From Rhizobium rhizogenes NBRC 13257 (GTDB lineage Bacteria; Pseudomonadota; Alphaproteobacteria; Rhizobiales; Rhizobiaceae), in the NCBI RefSeq assembly GCF_000696095.1, contig NZ_BAYX01000012.1:62001-126000 (forward strand): DNA of 64,000 nucleotides, written 5' to 3'. A program made the translations under genes and the position numbers. Under the pieces are notes generated by a model. The model saw only the letters and a list, made by a program, of their open reading frames with translations. It was not told where the DNA came from and searched no databases. Positions 44,749 to 54,047 of the stretch are shown here, piece after piece (position 1 is the first letter of the stretch; every line of letters begins with the position of its first letter).

Positions 44749-47037
44749 TCAAGCAGGAAAATATATTTTATTCCAATCCAGAGGATGGAGTGAAGAGAGT
44801 GTCCCGCCGGTGCTGCGAATGATGGCGCAGGCTGTTATGATGCCCGTCTTAACCTGCTCTTCTAACGAAGCTCCGTTTACGCAGTCCTTACTGCCAATCA
44901 GGCAAACTCCCCCATCCTCCATTAGAGGAGAATTATCCACAGGCAGATCTTGGATGTACTGACATTTTTTTAGAGAATTTTCCCTCCACAAAGATGCCTT
45001 GAAACCATCCGTCAGGTGGCCGTCGAAGACATATCCTTCGTAGTCTTCGTTGACGGGAACCAAGTGACAAGCCAGTTCAGGAAAGGCAGCCGCAAGTTCC
45101 CTGACTAACTCCAAGCACCTTCTCTTCTTCTCATCGGACCGGATCGGGCGGGATAAGTAGTCGCTCATTTCATAATGAAAAATAACAAGTCCCTCTCCCG
45201 ATGGCGATTCGATGTCAATACAACACAGCTCACGGACAAGCCCATCCGTCCAAATCAAGGCTGGGATATCGGCGTCAAGCCAGAATTTTTGCTTCGTGAT
45301 CATGAACAGTGCTGCGTTAACAGTAGCGGACGAGTTCCCAGCGGGCGGTTCGATATCATAGCCGACACAGGTTCCATGGCTAACCGGAGTGACATCGGTT
45401 GCAACGGACCCAGCACGCCCGCCAATGATGACCTGGTCAAAAACGCGGGAACGGCCATCTCTCATGCATACCTTCACTTTCCCCCCCTCCTTGGCTATTC
45501 CACGCAGGGGGTCAAAATAGAGTCCTACTTTTCTCTTAAATATTTCAATGCGCATCAGAGCCTGCAAAAGATGAACCCCTCCAACAGAAATATGCTGGTC
45601 CTCCTCGTACCCATTGATTATCCAGTCCAGGATTGTCGAAAACAGTAGGGTGTAACAGGAAGAAACTCGGCGGCCGCCCAATCTCATTATCCCGAAAACC
45701 TCGAAATCATGGGTAATTTGCCACGCCGCGCCACCAGGACTCTCAACACCACAGCTGAAGATCTCGACCAGAGCGGCATGGAAAGTGAAATTGGAAAACT
45801 CCCTGAGCCAAGCCCACCGTGCTTCCGAGGCTTCATCATAACGCCGACCTTTCAACATGGAAAAGATATCCATCGGAGCGATCAGCCTCCTGCCGTTCCG
45901 TTCACACCCGTGGTATAGTAGCTTCTCCCACCCTGCACATACCCGCTGAAGTACACCCGGTGGAGCTTGTCCAGCCGGCCATTCGTAGCGCTTTTTCCGG
46001 AAGTAGAGTGCTGTGTGATCGCTGCCAGCACAAGGAAAACGAAGGCTGGAGGGAATTCTAAACTTATCCAGATAGTATGACAGGCAAATTTGGTTGCCGG
46101 AGATGGGCATGACACCGAATGACGTCAAGACCTGGTGAGCGTCGCCGTTTGGCATCGGCGATACGCCCAAACTCCAAACCTCATCAATTGGGTCAAAAAG
46201 GGCGATTTCCCTGACGCCAGCGTTAAGTAGTTCTGTGGCAGCAACAAGGCCAGACAGCCCACCGCCTACGATAGCAACACTAGGTAGTGGTGTGCCTTCC
46301 GGATAATGCCCCACGCAATCATGGGCATCGCGCTCATGGAGGAAAACCTGATAGTCGTACCGCAGATCGAAGCAGGAAAGATTCTCATTGTAGTTCGCTG
46401 GCTTATCCAATGCGTTATGGAAGAGCACTGGCCCTACAGCTACTATGTCGTAACGGCTGAAGCACTCAGCGGGACGACGAAAAAAGCGGCCGGTTGTTTT
46501 TAAGCCATTTCGCCCATGCAGATCACATGTGCCCTCATCAACAAATAGGCTGCTGAGTTGGATGGCAATAAAGCACTGTACGTCTGCAATGGTCGTGCAA
46601 CTGCCTGGGCAAAAACTATTGTGGGCTCGAGACATTTCCTGCAGTGAGAGGTCACTCACGTAAGGCGGGATCATGCAAGCCAGTACGGCATCTCCAGGCT
46701 GAGCAATGCACCGGTTCTTAACAAAGTGGCACAACCGGCGGTACGACGTATAAATGAAGACCTGGGTGCGACGAGGTCTCAGCACTTCTAGTGTGCCTGT
46801 TCGGGGACCATGAAGGCAAGGTTCAATCTGGAACACCAGCGCCACGTCTTCTATGGTTTCTGCAAATCCTTGGTCGAACACCCAATCTGTCCACCTTTGC
46901 TGATATTGTAAAAGTTCATCGCAGAACTGATCATAGCAGACAAAGGCCTGAGAAATTGCTCGTTTCAATTTGGCCGCACTAGGTAGACTGTTAATGGCAA
47001 ACAGGGGGAAGCGGGGGCGGTTATACGGAAGATACAT
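44749..47037 (-). CDS. orf8: ORF8, fusion of a RolB-like domain with a tryptophan monooxygenase-like (IaaM) domain
   Basis: A 762-residue T-DNA protein. Residues about 1-230 are plast-like, with CMIPPYVSDLSLQEMSRAHN and VQCFIAIQLSSLFVDE matching RolB. From about residue 255 it is an IaaM-type flavin monooxygenase with the FAD-binding VAIVGGGLSGLVAATELLNAG, ending in a KTGIITACAIIR region. The same fusion is known as ORF8 of Ri TL-DNAs. IaaM makes indole-3-acetamide from tryptophan; whether ORF8 keeps this activity is uncertain. The ATG at 47037 is chosen; the preceding codon is GTG. A TATATATT-like word lies about 100 bases upstream. Confidence 0.93.
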   Translation of the reverse strand: MYLPYNRPRFPLFAINSLPSAAKLKRAISQAFVCYDQFCDELLQYQQRWTDWVFDQGFAETIEDVALVFQIEPCLHGPRTGTLEVLRPRRTQVFIYTSYRRLCHFVKNRCIAQPGDAVLACMIPPYVSDLSLQEMSRAHNSFCPGSCTTIADVQCFIAIQLSSLFVDEGTCDLHGRNGLKTTGRFFRRPAECFSRYDIVAVGPVLFHNALDKPANYNENLSCFDLRYDYQVFLHERDAHDCVGHYPEGTPLPSVAIVGGGLSGLVAATELLNAGVREIALFDPIDEVWSLGVSPMPNGDAHQVLTSFGVMPISGNQICLSYYLDKFRIPSSLRFPCAGSDHTALYFRKKRYEWPAGQAPPGVLQRVCAGWEKLLYHGCERNGRRLIAPMDIFSMLKGRRYDEASEARWAWLREFSNFTFHAALVEIFSCGVESPGGAAWQITHDFEVFGIMRLGGRRVSSCYTLLFSTILDWIINGYEEDQHISVGGVHLLQALMRIEIFKRKVGLYFDPLRGIAKEGGKVKVCMRDGRSRVFDQVIIGGRAGSVATDVTPVSHGTCVGYDIEPPAGNSSATVNAALFMITKQKFWLDADIPALIWTDGLVRELCCIDIESPSGEGLVIFHYEMSDYLSRPIRSDEKKRRCLELVRELAAAFPELACHLVPVNEDYEGYVFDGHLTDGFKASLWRENSLKKCQYIQDLPVDNSPLMEDGGVCLIGSKDCVNGASLEEQVKTGIITACAIIRSTGGTLSSLHPLDWNKIYFPA

Positions 47038-47400
47038 CACGTAGGTATGGAGTATTGCTAGAGATAATTAGAGAGCTCTTTTGGTTATCAGCGGCATACT
47101 TTAGCAATGCAAATCTGGGTAGAATATATATTACTAGAAAACGCTCTGCCATTATTTTCTTTTTATTCTGTTGTATACTTAAATGGCGACATGTTATTGA
47201 AAATAAATAAAGCTGTCGCTTAGAAAAGGCAAAAATTAAAAAGATGAACGAAAAGTCAAAAAGGTCGGAAAATTACGGCCTGAATTTATGCAATTTCGAC
47301 CACGCCAATAATATTGACAAAAAGGAATTCAACATACAAAAACAACACACATATTAGACACATTTGAAACTGCAGTTACTTGTTCTGTTTTGTATCGTGT
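47038..47400. other. T-DNA spacer: orf8 promoter and 3' end of the 507-residue gene
   Basis: AT-rich non-coding DNA with the orf8 TATA-like word (minus strand, about 47141-47133). No gene seen. Confidence 0.5.
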
Positions 47401-48924
47401 TCATAATTTACTATCAGTTAAACCAAATACATCTTTGATGCTCGCAATTTCATTATCGTCGCTCCCACCGTCTTCTAGGAATTTGGCATAACGTTCGAGC
47501 ATTCTAGCAGCAGCATCGAGGATTAGAACACCAATTTCATTAAACTCTTTACAGGGATGTGGTTCCCGGAAAGTTATATATTGGCTGCAGAAGCTCGCTC
47601 TGCTTGGATCGCGGGGCACAACCATTGTCGGGGCGTCGAAAAGACCGAGAACATATTTTTTGACAACCTGAGGATCGACGAGTTCAAACTGATTTTCATT
47701 CTCGAGAGCGAAGGCGGTGAGCGGAAGTCCGTTTTCCTTGGCGGCATAAGCACGGCTGGCTTGATCACAGAAGAGACCAAAAACACCACTTAACGGAACA
47801 GAACAGAGATCATCTCGTTTGAAAAATGAAGTAAGCGCAGCAGCAGAAAGATTGAGGCAGGAGGAAGGGCCAGTGTGAAGACCGAAACTGGTGGAACCAC
47901 CCCCACCATATACGTGCTCGCCAAGGCGGTGGAGCACCTCTAAGGTACGGTGCGACTCAACGTCAACTTCCAAATACAAGACCTTGTCGCACTGATAAAC
48001 TACCGTTCCACGAGGCTTGTTGGCGGCGATCGCGAAGACCGTACTGCCAAGCAGTTCTCGATCCCGGTCAACCAAGCCAAGATGGGTAAAATCGGCGGCG
48101 GCCAGCTTGCTGTTGTCGGGGACAGGAGCGAAAAGGGCTTCAAATTTTGACGCCGGCGGACGAGGAGTTGGTCTGAGGATCCCGTGCTGTTTCCAATGAT
48201 TTTTCAAGAGTTCTGCAGTGACTGTGCCATTGCCTTTCATAGAATTGTAACTCTCAAGCATTCTGGCATCAGCGAGAGTTCCGGATCTCGCAAACTGGAG
48301 GGTGAAATGGACGGAAACGGGAGAATTGCTGGAACTCATCCTCGGCTGAACGAAGATGTAGACGGTGGCGCCTTCTCCAATATCTTGAGCAACTTCTTTC
48401 TCGATCTTTTCACGGACGGCCTGGCTGATCCCGTCAGAAGTGGCTAACATCGCACTTGCTATGTCGGGGTGGCAGATTGCGCACTGGTACCCTATTCCAA
48501 GATCTCGTACAGGAGTTTCACCGGCGGCGACGGCAATGCGGTGATTTAGAGTAGGCATCCGCCGGATGATTTCGCCGAGGCCTCTTACCTTTTCGGGATT
48601 CATTGCAGCAACGACGTTACATATGCCGCCAAGACCTCTGCCGACAGCGGCTTTAACCACCTCAACAGGGTCATGTAAAACCTGCAGCGCAGCGAGTTCT
48701 CCCTTCCAGTCTCCTTCAGGGAACGCGACTGCGGCGGCGCAAGCTGCATCACTGGCAGGCATGATAACGGGGAAGAAAAGGGCAAGGCCTTGGGAAAAGA
48801 GAGGGGAGGTTTTGTTACCGTTTGAAGTCAACGGATAATGCAGTTCTGCGTTGGGGGTAGTTGAACCTTTATCCAAACATCTGTCAGCATGGCCCACACA
48901 GATGATGACCGACCAACCCATCAT
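47401..48924 (-). CDS. Unrecognised 507-residue T-DNA protein
   Basis: A long, clearly protein-like frame, not a plast protein by its motifs. Visible features are GYQCAICHPDIAS near residue 150 (a C-x2-CH pattern), a glycine-rich HVYGGGGSTSFGLHTG near 350, and an acidic C terminus. No family was recognised. The start is uncertain: ATG 48924 follows a minus-strand TATA-like word (48990-48981), while ATG 48762 (MPASDAACAAAV) would leave a roomier promoter. It diverges from a HAD-phosphatase gene and lies two genes from acs near the left border. That position suggests a role in opine or sugar metabolism of the transformed plant cell, but this is only context. Confidence 0.75.
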   Translation of the reverse strand: MMGWSVIICVGHADRCLDKGSTTPNAELHYPLTSNGNKTSPLFSQGLALFFPVIMPASDAACAAAVAFPEGDWKGELAALQVLHDPVEVVKAAVGRGLGGICNVVAAMNPEKVRGLGEIIRRMPTLNHRIAVAAGETPVRDLGIGYQCAICHPDIASAMLATSDGISQAVREKIEKEVAQDIGEGATVYIFVQPRMSSSNSPVSVHFTLQFARSGTLADARMLESYNSMKGNGTVTAELLKNHWKQHGILRPTPRPPASKFEALFAPVPDNSKLAAADFTHLGLVDRDRELLGSTVFAIAANKPRGTVVYQCDKVLYLEVDVESHRTLEVLHRLGEHVYGGGGSTSFGLHTGPSSCLNLSAAALTSFFKRDDLCSVPLSGVFGLFCDQASRAYAAKENGLPLTAFALENENQFELVDPQVVKKYVLGLFDAPTMVVPRDPSRASFCSQYITFREPHPCKEFNEIGVLILDAAARMLERYAKFLEDGGSDDNEIASIKDVFGLTDSKL

Positions 48925-49025
48925 TGCTAACAACTATTTCTCTCTCCAAAGAAGTCAACTCATCCGAAGATCATCCCGCTTTTATTTAAGGCTTCATTGT
49001 ATAGCCTTTGTCTAGCATCTTAGAT
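48925..49025. promoter_or_regulatory. Very short divergent promoter region between two T-DNA genes
   Basis: Only 101 bases separate the first ATGs. A TATA-like CTTAAATAAA lies on the minus strand (48990-48981) and GTATAG on the plus strand (48999-49004). For plant genes this is unusually tight, so one promoter may extend into the neighbouring gene. Confidence 0.45.
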
Positions 49026-49850
49026 ATGTCTCTTCTTCATCTCGTTCCCGACATCGTTGAGCGACTTCGACGCAGTCTTGCCGATCCCTCTCACCGGGTC
49101 ATGCTCGCTTTCGACGGCGATGGCACCACATTTAAGCAAGATCGAAACCGTCAATGTTGGGATATTCATCCTGCTATCGATATTATCGACAATTTGACCA
49201 AGATCGCCTGCCAGGGGCACTATCAATTGCTCACATCAGCACGCCAATGCGAAGAACTCCTAAATTCACCTTTCAGCGTCGTTCCAAATATCGGCTTCCA
49301 GGGAAACGACGGAATAGTCACGATCTACAAGGGTGAACGTTTTGATTCCTTCTCCCTGCCAAACTGGTCTGCCGTCCACGAGGTTCTGGAAAAAAAATTT
49401 GGTGGCGATCCGGGAATCCGCAACATTCCTATGGATCATTTTTACGGATGCCAATCGTGGGACTCTCATCCTCGCTATTCGGAAGCCGCAGATCTGCTGC
49501 CCTCCCTTGTTCCGCTTATCGAAGACGAGGCCAGGCGCAATTTCACGACGGTTGCTACTCCGGAAGGGCATTATTTTGTGCCCGTTCAACAGACTGGCAA
49601 GTGCAAGGCCTACTTTGCATTTGCGTCGCGCCTGCCCCACAAGATCGGCCTGTATATAGCTTGCGGAAACGGCGGAAATGATCGAGAAATGCTGACTGCC
49701 GTCGGAGATTTAGAAAACGGAATTGCTTTCTGGGTTGGCACTTCTGAAACGAAACCTTCTGGAGCTAACGTATTCGCGGTGCCGAATGAGGATGCTCTCT
49801 CTTCTATTTTAGGCGAGCTTGGCGAGCTTCTTACAGACCGCAGCAGGTGA
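49026..49850 (+). CDS. HAD-superfamily sugar-phosphatase-like T-DNA protein
   Basis: A 274-residue protein. HAD motif I is LAFDGDGTTF (D-x-DGT) near residue 30, and the late acidic motif CGNGGNDREML lies near residue 219. This pattern is typical of trehalose-phosphate and sucrose-phosphate phosphatases and Cof-type enzymes. It probably removes phosphate from a sugar phosphate. It sits between the unrecognised 507-residue gene and acs, whose product makes sugar phosphodiester opines, so it may act on a precursor or by-product of agrocinopine synthesis. The ATG at 49026 is the first usable plant start; upstream in-frame starts are non-ATG. The gene symbol was not recognised. Confidence 0.8.
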   Translation: MSLLHLVPDIVERLRRSLADPSHRVMLAFDGDGTTFKQDRNRQCWDIHPAIDIIDNLTKIACQGHYQLLTSARQCEELLNSPFSVVPNIGFQGNDGIVTIYKGERFDSFSLPNWSAVHEVLEKKFGGDPGIRNIPMDHFYGCQSWDSHPRYSEAADLLPSLVPLIEDEARRNFTTVATPEGHYFVPVQQTGKCKAYFAFASRLPHKIGLYIACGNGGNDREMLTAVGDLENGIAFWVGTSETKPSGANVFAVPNEDALSSILGELGELLTDRSR

Positions 49851-50340
49851 CAGACCGGTTGCCGGCTTCGCTTGGCCCCACCCAACAACAATGGATGGCT
49901 GCCTTCTCTAAATGACCACTTAAGTTGTCTTCATTTACGTCATGATCGATGTATTCTATTAATAGAATAATATTCCACTTTGGGAGATTATTTCCTCCGT
50001 ATCTTATTCAATAATCATATATCTTATAATATTCTCGGCATATAACATTGATATTATTCCGATTTTGAGTAAATATTTTAATATAACATTTGCTATGCGC
50101 CCGCATTTATTCTGCACTATGAGCGGCCCTCAGACGACCGTTGGATTTATGCCCTGGAGACGGTCAACCATTAGTCCTGTCCTAAAGCACTGATGCTACT
50201 TCCGTTTAAATGAGCTTGGCCTACATACCCTGCCTAAATTATATCCAATACCCTTCCCGGTGCAAGATGATCTAATACACGGTCTCGCTTCACCAAAAAG
50301 GTCTTAGCGTGCCATCGGTTTGGCGATTCACTTTGGCGTG
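49851..50340. other. T-DNA spacer containing the acs promoter
   Basis: AT-rich spacer between the HAD gene and acs. An AATTATAT word near 50238 could act as TATA box for acs. No gene seen. Confidence 0.5.
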
Positions 50341-51648
50341 ATGGAAACTAACAATGATCCATCCAGCTGCAAGGTCCTTTGTCAACGCCAGGCGATCCTC
50401 AATTATGGCAAGGTTTGGCCTAGCTGGGAAATCCATTGGGATCTTCCCCCCGATGTCACGTCGGAGCAGGTATTGGCACAACACTCGGTGCCAAACCTGC
50501 TTAACAAGCTAAAAGAAGACTTGCCACTTCAGGTCTTTGAACACCGAGGAATGTACAATTGGGGAGAAGATGTACAGGAGTGCACCGAAACCTCATTGTT
50601 GACTGCTCTAGGAGAGGCTGGGAAACGAAACCTGTCAGAACTTGACGCAGCGCTGACAAGCGACAATGTGCCTGCTGTCTTTCATGAGTTCAACCCTTGG
50701 CGTGTTACCACGCTGCCTGACCGCCTTGTTCGCGACCTGCATTCAAGCCAGATCCGAAACGCGACCGTGATCATTCGGGACGTTGAACTGGGTAAGCACA
50801 GCCATACATACACCGTCACGAAAGACGTCGTCCCGTTCGTGGAACCTCTTCTCGATAAAGTTTTTAAGGTCAATCCAAATGCTACCATTTTCTTGGATGG
50901 TCGCGAATTCGAAGCTCACATTATCGCTGCTTGGCTCAGTCATCGCCCCAGGTATCACCAACGGGTCATCCTTCTCTTCTACTCATTCAGATATGGCGGC
51001 GGAGAGGCTTTTGTTGATGCCGTGCAGCAGGAAAAGCCCGCACTGAATTGGAGAGAGACAGTGGCCGTTACGCCAGTTCTATTCCCTGAAGAGTTGCCCA
51101 AGTTAGCCTCACAAATCGGTCTTGGCGACCTTAACGAGGACGATCTGTACCTGGGAGGAAGATCATGGATCTATTCCATGCTTAGTCAGAAAATGAGAAT
51201 AGTTGCAGTTCAAATCATGATGGCCCGGGTGACGTTTTCACAAATGAAGGGCTCTGAAAATCTCGCTGTAATTCGGGCCTTCAATGCCGATCACGCTGCC
51301 GTTCGCCTCGCGCATTACGTAAAGAACGATCCTGATGTGCGAGCGATGTGTCCTTACCTAAAACTCTCGACTGGGACGAGAGCTTATGTCTTCTCGTCTA
51401 ACATGGCGGATGGCAAAAGAGCATATTTTGGCATCGACTTTATATCGAGCAGAGAGAGACAATGGGAAACCGATCAACGCAAATGGATTCGGCGTGGATA
51501 CGCGACGCCGGGGAACGCAGCTGAGATAGCAGACTGGGTGATCTCAGATCGTTCAGAGGATGACATGGCCATATGGCAGTGGCGACGGCATGGCGTCGAG
51601 CGCAAAGTCGATTTCCGCTGCCCACACCTCGACGCTGGAGAGGTCTAA
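50341..51648 (+). CDS. acs: Agrocinopine synthase (Acs)
   Basis: A 435-residue T-DNA protein starting METNNDPSSCKVLCQRQA. The middle resembles the glycerophosphodiester phosphodiesterase barrel: VFHEFNPWRV near residue 112, IIRDVELGKHSHTY, and TIFLDGREFEAHI near 180. Acs proteins of Ti plasmids share this fold and make sugar phosphodiester opines (agrocinopines) in plant cells. The matching catabolic operon (acc) lies just beyond the left border. Mannopine-type Ri plasmids are known to specify agrocinopine C. ATG 50341 is chosen; the frame continues upstream only from a TTG. AATAAA at 51808-51813 lies 160 bases after the stop. Confidence 0.8.
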   Translation: METNNDPSSCKVLCQRQAILNYGKVWPSWEIHWDLPPDVTSEQVLAQHSVPNLLNKLKEDLPLQVFEHRGMYNWGEDVQECTETSLLTALGEAGKRNLSELDAALTSDNVPAVFHEFNPWRVTTLPDRLVRDLHSSQIRNATVIIRDVELGKHSHTYTVTKDVVPFVEPLLDKVFKVNPNATIFLDGREFEAHIIAAWLSHRPRYHQRVILLFYSFRYGGGEAFVDAVQQEKPALNWRETVAVTPVLFPEELPKLASQIGLGDLNEDDLYLGGRSWIYSMLSQKMRIVAVQIMMARVTFSQMKGSENLAVIRAFNADHAAVRLAHYVKNDPDVRAMCPYLKLSTGTRAYVFSSNMADGKRAYFGIDFISSRERQWETDQRKWIRRGYATPGNAAEIADWVISDRSEDDMAIWQWRRHGVERKVDFRCPHLDAGEV

Positions 51649-51928
51649 GCAGTCAGGTCATCCATTTGAGGTCAATGGAATAGCAATGTACCCATCGTCG
51701 GATTTTTATGCTTTTTAATGTGCTCAGAATGTAAGTAACGAATGGCAAAATAATGTGTTCGCCACGAACTTTAGCTGCCAAACGCTACATTTATTTTCTT
51801 TACTTTGAATAAAGCAAGAAACAAATATTTTAATTATATTTATTCACTTCTACGGACGTAGCGCGCCTTTCTCTAAAGTAATTACCATTCATCAAGAATG
51901 TTCACTTGCGAAAAGATTGGCAAGCGGC

Positions 51929-51953
51929 GTTTACATCACAATATATCCTGCCA
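51929..51953 (-). other. T-DNA left border
   Basis: Read on the minus strand, this starts TGGCAGGATATATTGTGATG and matches the consensus border at 24 of 25 positions. It has the same orientation as the right border at 33798, so together they enclose about 18.1 kb. No overdrive or stimulator repeats flank it, which supports its being the left border. Only 280 bases separate it from the end of acs. Confidence 0.95.
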
Positions 51954-52370
51954 GCCAGCCACCAACCGACCCATACCGGTTCTTTTGCGCCGTCGTAAGC
52001 GCCGCGAAAGTTGCGTGACCGTATCAGATTGCTTCGCCACACAAGAGCCGATCGGCCCGTCGTGTTCACTCATCGGCAAGTTCATCTCGACGCGCTCGCG
52101 CGGCAGGTATTCCGGCAGGGGATCGCCGCCACTCTTCTGTCCCTCCGGCTTTTCGATCGTTGCAAATCCGGTGTCCGGCAGGTCGACGAGCTCACCAACC
52201 GCCGGCGTCGTCTTCGTCGGCAACCTGCCTCGGCGCAAAACGATGGAACCGCGCCAGTGTAGTTCTCCCTCGAGCTTGACCACGCGTTCTGTGAGCTTAC
52301 AGTTTTCCGCCTGCACCGCCGCAGTGCGCGCCATTAACTCCTCAACAGTGGGTTCGCCGAGTCGGATCAT
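51954..52370 (-). pseudogene. IS66-family transposase fragment abutting the left border
   Basis: A minus-strand frame with N-terminal features of IS66-type transposases: a coiled-coil-like LMARTAAVQAENCKLTERVV, then DPLPEYLPRERVEMNLP, comparable to the G-R-K-P-L-P-x-H-L-P-R-E region of the family. It lacks the catalytic domain. The frame runs up to and into the border repeat, so the T-DNA edge replaced the remainder. Confidence 0.6.
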
Positions 52371-52524
52371 CAGATTCTTGAATCTGGACCGATTCGCCCC
52401 GTCAACTGCAGACGTTGAGAACTGTCAGCCGGCGATTTGGTATTGCCGAACCGGATGGGACCATCGGAACCACAGAAGGTAGTCCTTGCTACGTCACCAA
52501 ATGCATCACACGGGTTCGATCACA

Positions 52525-52716
52525 ATGGCATCAAAGTCATTGGGCGGTAGCGTCGAACTGGGCGCCGCCTGGCAGAAGACCTCCGGCGAGGGCCGCGACT
52601 ACCTCTCGGTCAAGCTTGACGATCCGAGCTTCCCGGCCCCCATCTACGCAACGCTCACCGAGGTCGAAGGCGAAGATGGTCTCCAGCTCATCTGGTCCCG
52701 CCCGAACCGGGACTGA
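52525..52716 (+). pseudogene. DUF736-family protein, N-terminally truncated
   Basis: Sixty-three residues match the C-terminal two thirds of DUF736 proteins common on rhizobial plasmids: ELGAAWQKTSGEGRDYLSVKLDDPSFPAPIYATL and ending LIWSRPNRD. The usual N-terminal segment (about 40 residues) is missing, probably lost in the rearrangement with the IS66 relic. ATG 52525 might still allow a short product. Confidence 0.65.
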
Positions 52717-52765
52717 TTGACATCATGAGGCTCCGCCGCCGGCGGGCCTCTCCCACCGGGTAATC

Positions 52766-52803
52766 AAAGCCGGACCACGCATCGAGCGAGGTCCGGCTTT
52801 TTT
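52766..52803 (+). terminator. Rho-independent terminator
   Basis: AAAGCCGGACC (52766-52776) and GGTCCGGCTTT (52790-52800) form an 11-bp GC-rich stem with a 13-base loop, followed by more T residues. It lies 50 bases after the DUF736 fragment on the plus strand. Its A-rich left arm could also serve minus-strand transcripts. Confidence 0.8.
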
Positions 52804-53049
52804 GGGTGCTATACGGAGAGGAGGAAAAACCTGCTCAGTATTCGATGATGATGCCGACGGGATTGCCGTCGTCAAGGATGAGCGGTGCCCCCAATTTCGA
52901 ATTGGCAGCAGAGCCGCCAACACGAAATCGGCTCCCCCACTCCCCGGCGCTGCCGGTCGCTTCAGCGATCCCTGACATCGTCATTCCCTTTCCGGCGCCG
53001 CTTAACGGCTCGCGATCATTTTGCTCTGCTGAGCCGCCGGATATTTGGC
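52804..53049. other. Spacer downstream of the acc-linked operon
   Basis: No convincing gene. A 77-codon minus-strand frame (52835-53068) overlaps the epimerase-like gene end and has no recognised domain. Confidence 0.4.
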
Positions 53050-54039
53050 CTATTCGCAGCACACACAAGAGGTTATCGCGAGCTGTAAAGAGTACTTGCA
53101 GGCCGCTCCAGGAATAAGAAACGGGCGGCTTTCTGCCGTATCAGTTCGAGGCTCTATCCCAAGTGCGAAAACACCAGACTGATACGCACGCCAGATGGCA
53201 AGCTTAGTCAAATCCCCGCGGTTGAACGATAGGCCTACAGAGAGACCGAGGTCGACGTTGGCCAGAACAATCCCCTTGGCGACTTCAGAGCTGTCAACGA
53301 AGTCAACCCGCTCTCCATAGCTGTCGCTGGGTAGCGGCGGGTCTAGCCGTAACGAGTTTAGAAGAGGCTCGGGCACACCGGTCACCTGCAAGTTTTCGTC
53401 GAGGAAGGGATAGCCGAAATTCAGGTGATAGAGAATGGCGTGACGCGTTGGATAGAAGCTTCGATTGGTCACAGTATCTTCGATCGTCAGAACCGACGAG
53501 ACGACCGGTAGCGTGATTCTCCGATGCAATTCCAATGTCTCACCAAATACACTTGCCTGCCTGACAATCCCTTCGCAATATATCTCGCTTGAATTCGGGT
53601 CCACACCGTAACAGACAAGCCGCGCTTTCTCGGTCGAGATTCTACCATGCTGCGGCATTGTCTTCGTCTTGAGGTGAGGATGATTGTAGTGAGAGATATC
53701 TATTTCACGAGGCCGACTTATATGATCGAGGCCGCAGGTCACCAGGAAGCCATCGAAGTTGCGCATAAAGGCCCACCCATCCTCCGAACCGGGATCGCTC
53801 ACCGGAAACCGCATCTGTGTCGGCGAATGCCAGCCAATATTGGTGCCTTTGAAGAAGAGGTTCGCAATATCGAACCCTCTGTCGACCGCCACTTCGAAAG
53901 CAATTCCGCTTGCGTTCCGCGCGATCAGGATCCTCTGACCGCGCCCAGGACCATCTTCGAGCGTGGCAAGCCGTATGTCCGCGACAGCTCTTAGATCCGG
54001 CGTCTTCTTTCTTAGATTGATGTCCACAATATTCTCCAT
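53050..54039 (-). CDS. Aldose-epimerase-like protein (DUF4432 family)
   Basis: A 329-residue protein with the galactose-mutarotase-like fold of DUF4432: VDRGFDIANLFFKGTNIGW near residue 50, FLVTCGLDHI, HGRIS near residue 120, and the late FYPTRHAILYHLNFGYP. These enzymes act on free sugars or sugar derivatives. It is the last gene of the acc transcript, and the released sugar is a natural substrate. Start is uncertain between ATG 54039 and ATG 54057; the latter overlaps the NUDIX gene end. It is not a standard member of the described acc operon of pTiC58. Confidence 0.75.
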   Translation of the reverse strand: MENIVDINLRKKTPDLRAVADIRLATLEDGPGRGQRILIARNASGIAFEVAVDRGFDIANLFFKGTNIGWHSPTQMRFPVSDPGSEDGWAFMRNFDGFLVTCGLDHISRPREIDISHYNHPHLKTKTMPQHGRISTEKARLVCYGVDPNSSEIYCEGIVRQASVFGETLELHRRITLPVVSSVLTIEDTVTNRSFYPTRHAILYHLNFGYPFLDENLQVTGVPEPLLNSLRLDPPLPSDSYGERVDFVDSSEVAKGIVLANVDLGLSVGLSFNRGDLTKLAIWRAYQSGVFALGIEPRTDTAESRPFLIPGAACKYSLQLAITSCVCCE

Positions 54040-54047
54040 CGCGAGCA

